Positions 18,693 through 28,128 of a DNA stretch of 64,000 bases are shown here, piece by piece (the first letter of the stretch is position 1; every line of letters starts with the position of its first letter). The position numbers were made by a program, and so were the translations under genes. Source of the stretch: Methylobacterium terricola (GTDB lineage: Bacteria; Pseudomonadota; Alphaproteobacteria; Rhizobiales; Beijerinckiaceae); assembly GCF_006151805.1 (NCBI RefSeq), contig NZ_VDDA01000001.1, positions 499,794-563,793 of the forward strand. Reading direction: 5' to 3'. The notes beneath the pieces are model-generated. The model had not been told where the DNA came from. It saw nothing but the letters and a program-made list of their open reading frames with translations, and did no database searches.

Positions 18693-19616
18693 GTGACCGA
18701 TCCGATCTCCGCCCGGCTGGGCGTCTACGGCCACCCGCCTGCCGACCTCGCCGCCGTTCCGGACGGCGCGGTGCAGCTCTCCCCCCTCGCTCCCGGCGCC
18801 GCCGCCCTGGAGGATCTGGCCCCCGGCGCCCTCGACGGCCTGACCGTGCTGGCCCCGCCCGGCACCCTCGAGCGCCGCCATACCCTGGCGCTGGCCCTGC
18901 GGGCGCTCAAGCCAGGCAGCCCCCTCACGGTGCTGGCGCCGAAGGACCGTGGCGGCTCGCGGCTCGCCCGCGAGCTGTCCGGCTTCGGCTGCCGTCTCGA
19001 CGAGACCGCGAAGCGCCATCACCGGATCGTCCGCACGGTCCGCCCGGAGGCGCCGGCCGGGCTCGACGAGGCCATCGCCGAGGGGGCCCAGCAGTTCCTG
19101 GCCGATCTCGGCCTGTGGTCGCAGCCCGGCATCTTCTCGTGGAACCGGGTCGATCCCGGCACGGCCCTGCTGATCGCGCAACTGCCGGCTCTGGCCGGCC
19201 GCGGCGCCGATCTCGGCTGCGGCCTCGGCGTCCTCGCCAGGGCGGTGCTGGCCTCGGAGAAGGTGACCGGGCTTACGCTCGTCGACAACGACCGCCGGGC
19301 GGTCGCGGCGGCGCGGCGCAACGTCGAGGATCCCCGGGTCGCGGTCACATGGGCCGATGCCCGCGCCGCCGATGCGGTGCCGGAGCGCCTGGACTTCGTG
19401 GTGATGAACCCGCCGTTCCACGATGGCGGCGCCGAGGACCGGGCGCTCGGCCAGGCCTTCATCCGCCGCGCCGCCGCGGCGCTCCGGCCGGGCGGGACGC
19501 TGTGGCTCACCGCCAACACCCATCTGCCCTACGAGGCGACGCTGGCGGAGGTGTTTCGCGAGGTCGTGCCGCGGGCCGCCGCCCAGGGCTATAAGATCCA
19601 CGAGGCGCGCAAGTGA
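18693..19616 (+). CDS. Class I SAM-dependent methyltransferase, RsmC-like
   Basis: 307 residues from GTG at 18693. An in-frame ATG at 18639 lies inside the intergenic repeat and is unlikely. The N-terminal half is a degenerate domain like that of RsmC-type 16S rRNA guanine-N2 methyltransferases. The C-terminal half is a Rossmann methyltransferase with the SAM loop GADLGCGLGVLARAVL, acidic LTLVDNDRRAV, and the base-methylation motif VVMNPPFHDGG (NPPF). The target is probably rRNA, also suggested by overlap with a 16S pseudouridine synthase gene (GTGA). Confidence 0.85.
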   Translation: MTDPISARLGVYGHPPADLAAVPDGAVQLSPLAPGAAALEDLAPGALDGLTVLAPPGTLERRHTLALALRALKPGSPLTVLAPKDRGGSRLARELSGFGCRLDETAKRHHRIVRTVRPEAPAGLDEAIAEGAQQFLADLGLWSQPGIFSWNRVDPGTALLIAQLPALAGRGADLGCGLGVLARAVLASEKVTGLTLVDNDRRAVAAARRNVEDPRVAVTWADARAADAVPERLDFVVMNPPFHDGGAEDRALGQAFIRRAAAALRPGGTLWLTANTHLPYEATLAEVFREVVPRAAAQGYKIHEARK

Positions 19617-20362
19617 GCGCCAAGGGCAAGACGGCGTCGGTCCGGCTCGACCGGCTGCTCGCCAATCTCGGCTACGGCTCGCGCCGCGAGATCCAGATGC
19701 TCGCCCGCGCCGGCACGATCGTGCTCGACGGCGCTCCCTTGCGCGACGCCGACCAGCGCATCGCGCTGACCCCCGACCTGCCGGCCCGCCTCACCGTCCA
19801 GGCTAAGCCGCTCGATCCGCCGCCGGGCCTCGCGCTGATGCTGCACAAGCCGCTCGGCGTGACCTGCTCGCACAAGGAGGCCGGTCCGCTCGTCTACGGC
19901 CTGCTGCCCCCGCGCTGGCGCCGCCGCGAGCCGGCGATCTCGACCGTCGGCCGCCTCGACAAGGAGACGTCCGGCCTGCTGCTGCTGACCGACGACGGCG
20001 CGCTCCTGCACCGGATCATCTCGCCGAAGGCCAGCGTGTCGAAGCGGTACCAAGTCACGCTGGACCGCCCCTTGCGCGGCGACGAGGGGGCGGTCTTCGC
20101 CTCCGGCACCCTGATGCTGGAGGGCGAGGAGAAGCCGCTCCTGCCGGTCGCCCTGGAGGTCCACGGTCCGACAAGTGCGGCCGTGACCCTGACGGAGGGG
20201 CGCTACCACCAGGTCCGGCGGATGTTCGCGGCTCTCGGCAACCACGTGACGGCGTTGCACCGGGATCGGGTCGGGGCGCTGGACCTGCCGACGGACCTGG
20301 AGCCCGGGCAGTACCGGGTGATGGGGGAGGGGGATGTGGCGCGGGTGTTCGGAGAGGGGTGA
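19613..20362 (+). CDS. RsuA-family 16S rRNA pseudouridine synthase
   Basis: 249 residues, GTG start overlapping the methyltransferase stop. The N-terminal S4-like RNA-binding domain (RLDRLLANLGYGSRREIQML) is followed by a pseudouridine synthase fold with the catalytic Asp in GRLDKETSGLLLLTDDG, and KRYQVTLDRPL and GRYHQVRRMFAALGNHV later. By family it isomerises a specific uridine in 16S rRNA (RsuA, U516) or 23S rRNA (RluE type); I favour RsuA. Confidence 0.9.
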   Translation: MSAKGKTASVRLDRLLANLGYGSRREIQMLARAGTIVLDGAPLRDADQRIALTPDLPARLTVQAKPLDPPPGLALMLHKPLGVTCSHKEAGPLVYGLLPPRWRRREPAISTVGRLDKETSGLLLLTDDGALLHRIISPKASVSKRYQVTLDRPLRGDEGAVFASGTLMLEGEEKPLLPVALEVHGPTSAAVTLTEGRYHQVRRMFAALGNHVTALHRDRVGALDLPTDLEPGQYRVMGEGDVARVFGEG

Positions 20363-20727
20363 GCGGGCCGTTGCGGCCTGTCTCGACCATGCCGACACAC
20401 TCCAGCGTCGTCCCGGGTTCTGGCCTTCGGCGAGCCCCGGGATGACGCAGCGGATCGGAGCGACGATGGGGCGCGATCACATTCGGTCTCGTCAAATCCT
20501 GAAGCCCGTGCTGCGGCTGGGCATGCTCCTTGACCATCGCCAACGGGGTGAGCGGATCGCCGTCACGCACGAACCGTAGCAGCCTCAAGGTTCGCCAGCC
20601 CGCACGATCCGCCTGTGCGCTGCCGCACCAGGCCGCGACGCCAGCGGCCGCCAAGTATCCGATGATCGTTGTGCCGTCCCTCCCGCTCGTTCATCCCTGC
20701 TTCAGCGCTCCCGAGCCGAGGAAGACG
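20363..20727. other. Intergenic region with CCCGGG palindrome
   Basis: 365 bp without a gene. CGTCGTCCCGGG at about 20406 and CCCCGGGATGACG ending at about 20447 form a near-perfect inverted repeat of the common CATTCCCGGG-type extragenic palindrome family; a relative occurs at 43382-43416. The open frame from 20530 into the cyclase is rejected as the start because GAGGAAGACG directly precedes the ATG at 20728. Confidence 0.55.
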
Positions 20728-21825
20728 ATGTCGAACGGCACCGCGACCTTCTGGATCATCATTGCCGCCGTGAGCGCCTCATTCGGAGCCCTGCACGGGT
20801 TCCTGTTCGCCGACGGGCCGAATCTCGCAGGGATCCTGTACGGGACCTGCATCGGCCTTCTCACCATCGCCTACCAGCGCGGCGTCTTCCTCGCCGGCTA
20901 CAGCGAGCGCCTGCGGCGGCTGCCCACGCCGGCCTATGTCGTGGCCGCCGAGATCAGCCTGGTGGTGCTGATCGTCGCCGGCATGGCGCTGACCGGGCTG
21001 CTCCTCTGGACGCTCGGCATCGTCGAGAAGCCCCTGACGGATGCCGTCACGCCGAAGCTCTCGACGATTCCGTTCGCGCTCGTGATGTCAGCCGTCATCG
21101 TCTCGGTCCTGCGGGTGCGCGACCTGATCGGCGGCGAGACGTTCCTCAACCTCATCCTGGGCCGCTATCACCGCCCGGTCAGGGAGGACCGCGTCTTCCT
21201 GTTCCTCGATCTCGCCGGCTCGACGGCCTATGCGGACCGCCACGGCGATCTCGCCGCGCAGGAACTGCTCAAGGCGGTGTTCTCCGCCATCGCCGAGCCG
21301 GTGCGTCGGTATCGCGGCCAGGTCGACGATTACGTCGGCGATCAGGTGATCATCTCCTGGCCGCTCGCGCGCGGCATCGCGGAGGCGCGGTGCGTGGCCT
21401 GCGTCTTCGCGATCCGTCGCGCCCTCGACGGCGACCGGGCGTGGTGGCTCGCCCGGTTCGGCCTGGTGCCCGAGCTGCGCGCGGCGCTGCATGGCGGCAG
21501 CGTGGTGACGGCGGAGGTCGGCGTCGACCGCCACAAGATCGCGTATTTCGGCGACGTCATGAACGCGACCGCCCGGCTCGAGGGCCTGTGCCGGGAGACC
21601 AGGAAGGCGGTGTTGATCTCGGAGGCCGTTCTCGCCCGGCTGTCGCGTCTCCCCGACGGCATCGAGGCCGAGCCGCTCGGCGCGTATCACTTGCGGGGGC
21701 GGCGCGAGACGATGGCGGTCCATGCGCTCGCGGACCGGCGCAGGCCGCGGCGCGTCGGCGCGTCGGTGGAGGTCGAAGCGGGACGCCAGGTGGCAGGGCG
21801 GGGCTACGCGGCCCTGCGCGGCTGA
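20728..21825 (+). CDS. Membrane class III adenylate/guanylate cyclase
   Basis: 365 residues, with GAGGAAGACG before the ATG. About four N-terminal membrane segments (residues 5-135) precede a class III cyclase catalytic domain (about 150-310). Metal-binding Asp lies in FLFLDLAGSTAYADRHGD and the second in DDYVGDQVIISW. The transition-state residues are in YFGDVMNATARLEGLC (Asn and Arg). It should make cAMP or cGMP at the membrane; two Crp/Fnr-type regulators are encoded at 52.8-55.0 kb, though a link is only speculation. Confidence 0.9.
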   Translation: MSNGTATFWIIIAAVSASFGALHGFLFADGPNLAGILYGTCIGLLTIAYQRGVFLAGYSERLRRLPTPAYVVAAEISLVVLIVAGMALTGLLLWTLGIVEKPLTDAVTPKLSTIPFALVMSAVIVSVLRVRDLIGGETFLNLILGRYHRPVREDRVFLFLDLAGSTAYADRHGDLAAQELLKAVFSAIAEPVRRYRGQVDDYVGDQVIISWPLARGIAEARCVACVFAIRRALDGDRAWWLARFGLVPELRAALHGGSVVTAEVGVDRHKIAYFGDVMNATARLEGLCRETRKAVLISEAVLARLSRLPDGIEAEPLGAYHLRGRRETMAVHALADRRRPRRVGASVEVEAGRQVAGRGYAALRG

Positions 21826-21890
21826 GGAGCAGGATGCCTCTGCCGGGTGGCGTCGACCCGCAGGACGGGCCGACGCACCGCACACGCCCT

Positions 21891-23510
21891 CTATCCCAGC
21901 GTCGTCAGATCCTGGAACCAGTGCTGCGCCTGGGTGTAGCCCTTCACCTTCGCCGACAGCGCGTGCGGGTTGGTGTCGTGCACGACCCAGACCTGCACCG
22001 CGTCGTCGACCACGATCTCGTGGATGCGCGCCACCATCTTGTCCTGCTCGGCCGGGTCGAAGCTCGCCCGCACCGCGTCGCAGAGCGTGTCGACCTCCGG
22101 GTTGCGGTAGTGGCTCCAGTTCACGCCGGTCGGGGCGACCTGCTTCGAATCGTAGAAGCGCAGGATCGCGTAGAGCGGATCGGACGTGACATAGGCGATG
22201 TTGCTGCCGGTGATGCCCTTCATCGACGGGTCGGCGGCGCCCTGGCGCCAGGCGGTGTAGGCGACCTCCAGCTCCACCGCCTGGAACTCGATCGCGATGC
22301 CGACCTCCGCCCAGGATTGCTGCACGAACTCGTTGATCGGCAGCGACAGCATCTGGCCCGAGCCGCCGGTCGGGATGATGAACCTGGTCTTCAGCGGGTT
22401 CTGGACCGAGTAGCCCGCCTCCTTCACCAGCTTGCGCGCGGCGTCGATGTCGTAGCCGATCTTGAAGCCCGGCTTGCCGAACCACGGGCTCGACGGCTGC
22501 ACCTGCCCGACGGCCGGCGTGGCGAGCCCGCCCATCAGCGCGGCGACGCCGTCGCGGTCGATGGCGAGGTTGGCGGCCTTGCGCAGGCGCAGGTCGCGCC
22601 ACGGGCTGCCCTCGAGCATCGACAGGTGGTAGTTCCAGACATGCGGCGTGTCGTTGCCGGTGACGCGCATCCCGGCGCCCTTGAGGCGCGGCACCGCGTC
22701 GGGGGCGGGCAATTCGATCAGGTCGGCATTGCCGGACAGGAGGGCGTTGGCGCGGGCCAGGTCCTCCGGGATGCAGGCCAGGGTGAGCTTTGCCAGGCGC
22801 GGCATGCGCTTGGGGTTCCAGTAGGTCGGGTTCGGCACGAGGTCGAGGCGCACCCGCGGCACCAGGGCGGCGAGGCGGTAGGGCCCGGTGCCGGCGGGCT
22901 GGAACGCGAACTTGGTCCAGTCGCGCCCGACCGCCTCGTACTGCGCCGGCGACGAGATCAGGAACCACAGCATCTGGTAGGGAAACAGCGCGTCGACCGC
23001 CTTGGTGGTGACCTGCACCGTCATCGGGTCGAGCTTCTTGTAGGAGGCGACCGAGGGCAGGCGCGGGCGCACCTGCGAGGCCTGGCGCTGGTCGTAGTGC
23101 GGGGCCTTGGCGTCCAGCACCTTGTCGAAGTTCCAGATCACCGCGTCGGCATCGAAGCCCGAGCCGTCGTGGAACTTCACCCCCTCGCGCAGGCGGAAGA
23201 TCCAGTTGCGGCGGTCCGCCGGATCGCTCTCCCAGGAGGTGGCGAGGCCGGGCACCAGCTTGCCGGGACGGTCGGCGACGTCGAGCTCCCAGGCGACCAG
23301 GGGATCGTACAGGGTGAGCCCGGTGAACTGGTAGCCGCCCGCACCCCGGTCCGGCTGGCCGGTGGTGAGCGGCAGGTCGAACAGCGAGATGCCGTAGGTC
23401 AGGCTGCCCGAGGCCGTGCCTTCCGCCAGGACGGCGCCTGTAGGCCCGAGGGCGGCCAGGGCCGAGGCGCCGGCCAGCAGCTGACGGCGCGAGAGGGAGG
23501 CGTGACGCAT
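21891..23510 (-). CDS. Family 5 extracellular solute-binding protein (peptide/nickel/opine type), Tat signal
   Basis: 539 residues. It begins MRHASLSRRQLLAGASALAAL, a twin-arginine signal followed by a hydrophobic segment, so it is probably exported folded. The body is an SBP_bac_5 protein (LVPGLATSWES, WIFRLREGVKFHDGSGFDAD, AGTGPYRLAALVPR, LRLRKAANLAIDRDGV). Such proteins deliver oligopeptides, opines or metal complexes to ABC importers. No permease or ATPase genes flank it, so it is an orphan here. It is divergent from ahcY, sharing a 205-bp control region. Confidence 0.92.
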   Translation of the reverse strand: MRHASLSRRQLLAGASALAALGPTGAVLAEGTASGSLTYGISLFDLPLTTGQPDRGAGGYQFTGLTLYDPLVAWELDVADRPGKLVPGLATSWESDPADRRNWIFRLREGVKFHDGSGFDADAVIWNFDKVLDAKAPHYDQRQASQVRPRLPSVASYKKLDPMTVQVTTKAVDALFPYQMLWFLISSPAQYEAVGRDWTKFAFQPAGTGPYRLAALVPRVRLDLVPNPTYWNPKRMPRLAKLTLACIPEDLARANALLSGNADLIELPAPDAVPRLKGAGMRVTGNDTPHVWNYHLSMLEGSPWRDLRLRKAANLAIDRDGVAALMGGLATPAVGQVQPSSPWFGKPGFKIGYDIDAARKLVKEAGYSVQNPLKTRFIIPTGGSGQMLSLPINEFVQQSWAEVGIAIEFQAVELEVAYTAWRQGAADPSMKGITGSNIAYVTSDPLYAILRFYDSKQVAPTGVNWSHYRNPEVDTLCDAVRASFDPAEQDKMVARIHEIVVDDAVQVWVVHDTNPHALSAKVKGYTQAQHWFQDLTTLG

Positions 23511-23629
23511 GACGAGGAACCCCAGGTGGCGTGCGGCCGCTCCGGGCCGCCGCGTGACATGCCTGACGCTAGCAAGAGGCGTGCAAGCGCTGCCGGCGCG
23601 GCTCCCGCGTTCACCCTCGAACCAGTCGC

Positions 23630-23645
23630 ATAAAGACATCTTTAT
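23630..23645 (+). promoter_or_regulatory. SahR-like operator upstream of ahcY
   Basis: ATAAAGACATCTTTAT is a perfect 7-bp inverted repeat (ATAAAGA/TCTTTAT) with a 2-bp centre, standing out in GC-rich surroundings. It closely resembles the palindrome described for the ArsR-family regulator SahR, which responds to S-adenosylhomocysteine and controls methyl-cycle genes in proteobacteria. It lies 70 bp before the ahcY ATG. The regulator gene is not in the window. Confidence 0.7.
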
Positions 23646-23652
23646 ATCTTGA

Positions 23653-23681
23653 TTGCCTCCCCGCCGGGGGGCTGCTATAGG
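23653..23681 (+). promoter_or_regulatory. Candidate ahcY promoter
   Basis: TTGCCT (23653-23658), a 17-bp spacer and TATAGG (23676-23681) lie just downstream of the SahR-like palindrome and 34 bp before the ATG at 23716. The short leader leaves no room for an SAH riboswitch. Confidence 0.45.
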
Positions 23682-23715
23682 CCCGGGCGAACCGGCCGCT
23701 ACGGGGAGCCCGACC

Positions 23716-25122
23716 ATGCCGAGCACGCACGACTACATCGTCAAGGACATCGCCCTGGCCGATTTCGGCCGCAAGGAGATCGCGATCGCCGAGACCGAGA
23801 TGCCCGGCCTGATGGCCGTGCGCGAGGAATACGCCGCGAGCCAGCCGCTGAAGGGCGCCAAGATCGCCGGCTCGCTCCACATGACGATCCAGACCGCGGT
23901 GCTGATCGAGACCCTGAAGGCTCTCGGCGCCGATATCCGCTGGGTGTCGTGCAACATCTACTCGACCCAGGATCACGCCGCCGCCGCGATCGCCGCGGCC
24001 GGCATCCCGGTCTTCGCCATCAAGGGCGAGACCCTGACGGATTACTGGGACTACACCGCCAAGCTGTTCGAGTGGCATGACGGCGGCATGCCGAACATGA
24101 TCCTCGACGACGGCGGCGACGCCACGATGTTCGTGCATCTCGGCCTGCGCGCCGAGAACGGCGACACCGCCTTCCTCGACAAGCCGGGCTCGGAGGAGGA
24201 GGAGATCTTCTTCGCGCTCCTCAAGCGCATGCTGGCCGAGAAGCCGAAGGGCTGGTTCGCAGGCCTCGCCGAGTCGATCAAGGGCGTCTCCGAGGAGACC
24301 ACCACCGGCGTGCACCGCCTGTACCTGCTCGCCAAGGAGGGCAAGCTCCTCTTCCCGGCGATCAACGTCAACGACGCGGTCACCAAGTCGAAGTTCGACA
24401 ACCTCTATGGCTGCCGCGAGTCGCTGGTCGACGGCATCCGCCGCGGCACCGACGTGATGATGGCCGGCAAGGTCGCGATGGTCGCCGGCTTCGGCGACGT
24501 CGGCAAGGGCTCGGCCGCCTCGCTCCGCAATGCCGGCTGCCGCGTGCTGGTCTCCGAGGTCGACCCGATCTGCGCCCTCCAGGCCGCGATGGAAGGCTAC
24601 GAGGTCACCACGATGGAGGATGCCGCCCCCCGCGCCGACATCTTCGTGACCGCGACCGGCAACAAGGACGTCATCACGCTCGACCACATGCGGGCGATGA
24701 AGGACCGGGCGATCGTCTGCAACATCGGCCACTTCGACAACGAGATCCAGGTCGCGGGTCTCAAGAACCTGAAGTGGCAGAACATCAAGCCGCAGGTCGA
24801 CGAGATCGAGTTCGCCGACGGCCACCGCATCATCCTGCTGTCGGAGGGCCGCCTGGTGAACCTCGGCAACGCGATGGGCCACCCGTCCTTCGTGATGTCG
24901 GCCTCGTTCACCAACCAGACGCTCGCCCAGATCGAGCTCTGGACCAACCCGGGCAAGTACGAGAAGAAAGTCTACACTCTGCCGAAGGCTCTCGACGAGA
25001 AGGTCGCGGCGCTGCACCTCGAGAAGATCGGCGTCAAGCTGACCAAGCTGCGCGAGGACCAGGCTGCCTATATCGGCGTCAAGCAGAGCGGCCCGTTCAA
25101 GCCCGAGCACTACCGTTACTGA
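23716..25122 (+). CDS. ahcY: Adenosylhomocysteinase (S-adenosylhomocysteine hydrolase)
   Basis: 468 residues, the long bacterial form. It reversibly splits S-adenosylhomocysteine, a methyltransferase inhibitor, into adenosine and homocysteine, using bound NAD. The sequence is highly conserved: [45 protein letters not shown], the NAD loop [28 protein letters not shown] and the C-terminal [10 protein letters not shown]. It carries the insertion ([11 protein letters not shown] region) typical of this group. A candidate promoter and SahR-like operator precede it and a terminator follows, so it is probably monocistronic. Confidence 0.98.
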   Translation: MPSTHDYIVKDIALADFGRKEIAIAETEMPGLMAVREEYAASQPLKGAKIAGSLHMTIQTAVLIETLKALGADIRWVSCNIYSTQDHAAAAIAAAGIPVFAIKGETLTDYWDYTAKLFEWHDGGMPNMILDDGGDATMFVHLGLRAENGDTAFLDKPGSEEEEIFFALLKRMLAEKPKGWFAGLAESIKGVSEETTTGVHRLYLLAKEGKLLFPAINVNDAVTKSKFDNLYGCRESLVDGIRRGTDVMMAGKVAMVAGFGDVGKGSAASLRNAGCRVLVSEVDPICALQAAMEGYEVTTMEDAAPRADIFVTATGNKDVITLDHMRAMKDRAIVCNIGHFDNEIQVAGLKNLKWQNIKPQVDEIEFADGHRIILLSEGRLVNLGNAMGHPSFVMSASFTNQTLAQIELWTNPGKYEKKVYTLPKALDEKVAALHLEKIGVKLTKLREDQAAYIGVKQSGPFKPEHYRY

Positions 25123-25129
25123 TAAAATT

Positions 25130-25185
25130 CCCATCACGCGGTGATGGGATCGAGAGCCCGGTCGAGAGGCCGGGCTCTTCTTTTT
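25130..25185 (+). terminator. ahcY terminator (two hairpins)
   Basis: The first hairpin is CCCATCAC-GCG-GTGATGGG (25130-25148). The second has AGAGCCCGG (25153-25161) pairing with CCGGGCTCT (25170-25178), followed by TCTTTTT. The second is a classical intrinsic terminator. Confidence 0.9.
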
Positions 25186-25492
25186 GCGGGTACGCTCGGC
25201 GGTGGCGGTTGCAGGCACGGTCACACCGCGCATGTTCTATCTTTGTTCTGACATGGGTGTGGCATTTCTGTGCTCTTGACGATGCTCCGCACCGGCATCG
25301 CCCCCCTCCGCCCAATTCACCTCTTCCGGGCTGAATCCGCGGCGCGCTAAACTCCGGCCGAATCTGTGGTGAGGGGGCCTGCTTTGCGGTCGCGGGCAGG
25401 TCCCCGCGTTCATCGAGGCGTGGCGTTCAGGTCGCAGGCGTGCCGGTCCGGTCGAGGGACGGCGCGCCGGCTTGCGTGGAGACGGACGGATC
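25186..25492. other. Intergenic region before divL
   Basis: About 300 bp with no gene. It includes a relatively AT-rich stretch (25230-25285) that could hold the promoter of the divL-trxA gene string, but I could not choose a -10/-35 pair. Confidence 0.45.
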
Positions 25493-27964
25493 ATGGGGGT
25501 AGGACGAACGCCGCGGCGCCTCGGCGGCGGCGCGGGCGCCGGTATTCTCGGCGGCGCACTCGGCCTCGCCGCCGCCGCCCAGGCAGCCGAGACCGCTCCG
25601 GGCCTGCACGCGCACAACGCCGTCGGCTTCGCGGTGCTGATCGGCTTGACGATCTTCGCCACCATCCTGTCGCTGCTCTACCTGCGCGAGCGCGCCCGCT
25701 GGGCCCGTCGCGAGTGCCGGTTGAACACCGAGCTCGCCGACCTGCGCGGCGCCCACGACCGGGCCGAGCTGCTGCTGGGCTCCGAGCCGCAGGTCATCGT
25801 GACCTGGGATACCCGCGGCGAGCCGCGGATCGAGGGCGATGTCGGCATCACCGCCGAAGGATCGCGGCCGGGCTCGGCCCGCCGGGTCCTGGCCTTCGGC
25901 GCCTGGCTCGTCTCCCAGGACGCCGCCGCCCTGGACGCCGCGGTCGAATCCTTGCGCGGGCGCGGCGAGCGCTTCCGCCGCACCGTCCACACCCTCCAGG
26001 GCCGGACCATCGAGGCGCAGGGCCAGGCGGTCGGCGGCCAGGCGCTGCTGCGCCTGCGCGAGCTGACCGGCGAGCGCCGCGAGCTGGTCGAGCTGCGTGC
26101 GACCCTGGACGAGGCCCGCCACGGCCTCTCGGCCTTGGCCGGCCTCCTCGACGCGATTCCCCAACCGGTCTGGCGCCGCGGCCGGGACGGGCGCCTGGCC
26201 TGGGCCAACGCCGCCTACGTCGCGGCGGCCGAGGCCGGCGACGCCGCCCGGGCGGTGCGCGAAGGGGCTGAGCTGCTGGAGCGGCAGGCCCGCGAGGAGG
26301 CGGATCGCCGCCGCTCCCGCGGCGCCGCCGGCCCCTTGCGGGTCTCGGCCGTGATCGCGGGCGCGCGCCGCACCCTCGACGTCACCGAGGTCTCGACCGA
26401 GGGCGGCACGGTCGGCATCGCGGTCGACGTCTCGGAGCTGGAGAGCGTGCGCGCCGACCTGCAGCGCCAGATGGACGCCAACGTCCGCACCCTCGACCAA
26501 TTGCCCACCGCCGTCGCGATGTTCGATGCGCGCCAGCAGCTGATCTTCCACAACGCCGCCTATCGCCAGCTCTGGGACCTCGACCCCGCCTTCCTGGAGA
26601 CCCGGCCCCTCGACGGCGAGATCCTCGACGCCCTGCGCAACGCCCGCAAGCTGCCCGAGCAGGCGGATTTCCGGACCTGGAAGGCCGGGGTGCTGGGCGC
26701 CTACCGGGCCGCGGAGGCGCAGGAGACCTGGTGGCACCTGCCCGACGGACGGACGCTGCGCGTCCTCGCCGACCCGAACCCGCAAGGCGGCCTGACCTAC
26801 CTGTTCGAGGACGTGTCCGAGCGGGTCCACCTCGAATCGCGCTACAACGTGCTGATGCAGGTGCAGAGCGAGACGCTCGACACCCTGCGCGAGCCGGTGG
26901 CGGTGTTCGGCACCGACGGCCGGCTGAAATTCGCCAACCGCGCCTTCACCCAGGTCTGGCGCATCGCCCCCGAGATGCTGGAGGTCCAGCCCCATATCGA
27001 TCAGGTGATCGCGGTCTGCCGCACCTTGAGCCCGGCCGAGGAGCCGTGGACGCGGATCCGCGAGGCGGTGACCGGCCTCGTCGACGCCCGTCGCGGCCTC
27101 GCCTGCCGGCTGGCGCTCGCCGACGGCACCATGCTCGACTGCGCCGCCGAGCCGCTGCCCGACGGCGCCACGCTGCTCACCCACATCGACGTGACGGCGA
27201 GCGTCAACGTCGAGCGGGCGCTGACCGACAAGAACGACGCCCTGGAGCGCACGACGCGCCTGCGCGACGAGTTCGTCCACCACGTGTCCTACGAGCTGCG
27301 CTCGCCGCTCACCAACATCATCGGCTTCACCGAGCTCCTCGGCGACGAGACCGTCGGCGCCCTCAACCCGCGCCAGCGCGAATACGCCGACCACATCATG
27401 CGCTCCTCGGCGGCGCTCCTCGTCATCATCAACGACATCCTCGACCTGGCCTCGATCGATGCCGGCTCGATGGAGCTGACGCGCGAGCGGGTCGACGTCC
27501 AGACCACCATCGCGGCGGCGGTGCGCGGCATCGGCGACCGGCTGGCCGAGGCCGACATCGCCCTCGTCCTCGACGTGCCGGCCGACATCGGCAGCTTCGT
27601 CGCCGACGGCAAGCGCATCCGCCAGATCCTGTTCAACCTGCTCTCCAACGCCGTCGGCTTCTCGGCCCCGGGCCAGCAGGTGCGGGTCTGCGCCCGCAAG
27701 GACGGCGAGAGCCTGGTGCTGGAGGTGATCGACCAGGGCCGCGGCATGCCGCCCGAGGTGATGGCGCGGGTCTTCGAGCGGTTCGAGAGCCACACGCTCG
27801 GCACCCGCCACCGCGGCGTGGGCCTCGGCCTCTCGATCGTGCGCTCCTTCGTCGAGCTGCATGGCGGGCGCATCGACATCGCATCGGCCCCCGGGGCCGG
27901 CACCCGGGTCACCTGCACCTTCCCGGTCGACGACGGCGAGGCCCATCTGGCGGCGGCCGAGTAG
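25493..27964 (+). CDS. divL: DivL-like atypical sensor kinase with Tyr in place of the phosphoacceptor His
   Basis: 823 residues; ATG at 25493 preceded by GGAGACGGACGG. One N-terminal membrane segment (about 43-62), then several PAS-type domains (about 65-550; LPTAVAMFDARQQLIFHNAA, LREPVAVFGTDGRLKFANRA), a dimerisation domain and an ATPase domain (ILFNLLSNAVGFS, EVIDQGRGM, GVGLGLSIV). The H-box reads FVHHVSYELRSPLTNIIGF: Tyr600 replaces His. This is the hallmark of DivL, the alphaproteobacterial cell-cycle protein that senses DivK and controls CckA and CtrA activity. As I recall it, the neighbourhood (tsaE, addB, addA, trxA downstream) matches Rhizobiales. Function by homology is as a pseudokinase regulator, not a phosphodonor. 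Confidence 0.9.
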   Translation: MGVGRTPRRLGGGAGAGILGGALGLAAAAQAAETAPGLHAHNAVGFAVLIGLTIFATILSLLYLRERARWARRECRLNTELADLRGAHDRAELLLGSEPQVIVTWDTRGEPRIEGDVGITAEGSRPGSARRVLAFGAWLVSQDAAALDAAVESLRGRGERFRRTVHTLQGRTIEAQGQAVGGQALLRLRELTGERRELVELRATLDEARHGLSALAGLLDAIPQPVWRRGRDGRLAWANAAYVAAAEAGDAARAVREGAELLERQAREEADRRRSRGAAGPLRVSAVIAGARRTLDVTEVSTEGGTVGIAVDVSELESVRADLQRQMDANVRTLDQLPTAVAMFDARQQLIFHNAAYRQLWDLDPAFLETRPLDGEILDALRNARKLPEQADFRTWKAGVLGAYRAAEAQETWWHLPDGRTLRVLADPNPQGGLTYLFEDVSERVHLESRYNVLMQVQSETLDTLREPVAVFGTDGRLKFANRAFTQVWRIAPEMLEVQPHIDQVIAVCRTLSPAEEPWTRIREAVTGLVDARRGLACRLALADGTMLDCAAEPLPDGATLLTHIDVTASVNVERALTDKNDALERTTRLRDEFVHHVSYELRSPLTNIIGFTELLGDETVGALNPRQREYADHIMRSSAALLVIINDILDLASIDAGSMELTRERVDVQTTIAAAVRGIGDRLAEADIALVLDVPADIGSFVADGKRIRQILFNLLSNAVGFSAPGQQVRVCARKDGESLVLEVIDQGRGMPPEVMARVFERFESHTLGTRHRGVGLGLSIVRSFVELHGGRIDIASAPGAGTRVTCTFPVDDGEAHLAAAE

Positions 27965-28128
27965 CCGGCGAACGGCCGCCGCGGGTCGCAGTGTGGTGCC
28001 GGCGGGTGACGGGTTCGGGAAATTCCGGCACCCTGGGCGCGTTACGGTCCGGGAGCAGGCGCCGCCTGCATCCGGGAAGGGTTAAGGTTCATGGGCTATG
28101 ACGGGGTCCTTCAGCCCCGGACGGGCCC

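Noticed and set aside
21891..23510. Complete peptide ABC importer operon
   Set aside because: Only the binding protein is present; neighbours are a cyclase and ahcY.
23646..23715. SAH riboswitch before ahcY
   Set aside because: The leader is too short and lacks the conserved stem pattern; a protein operator explains the signal better.
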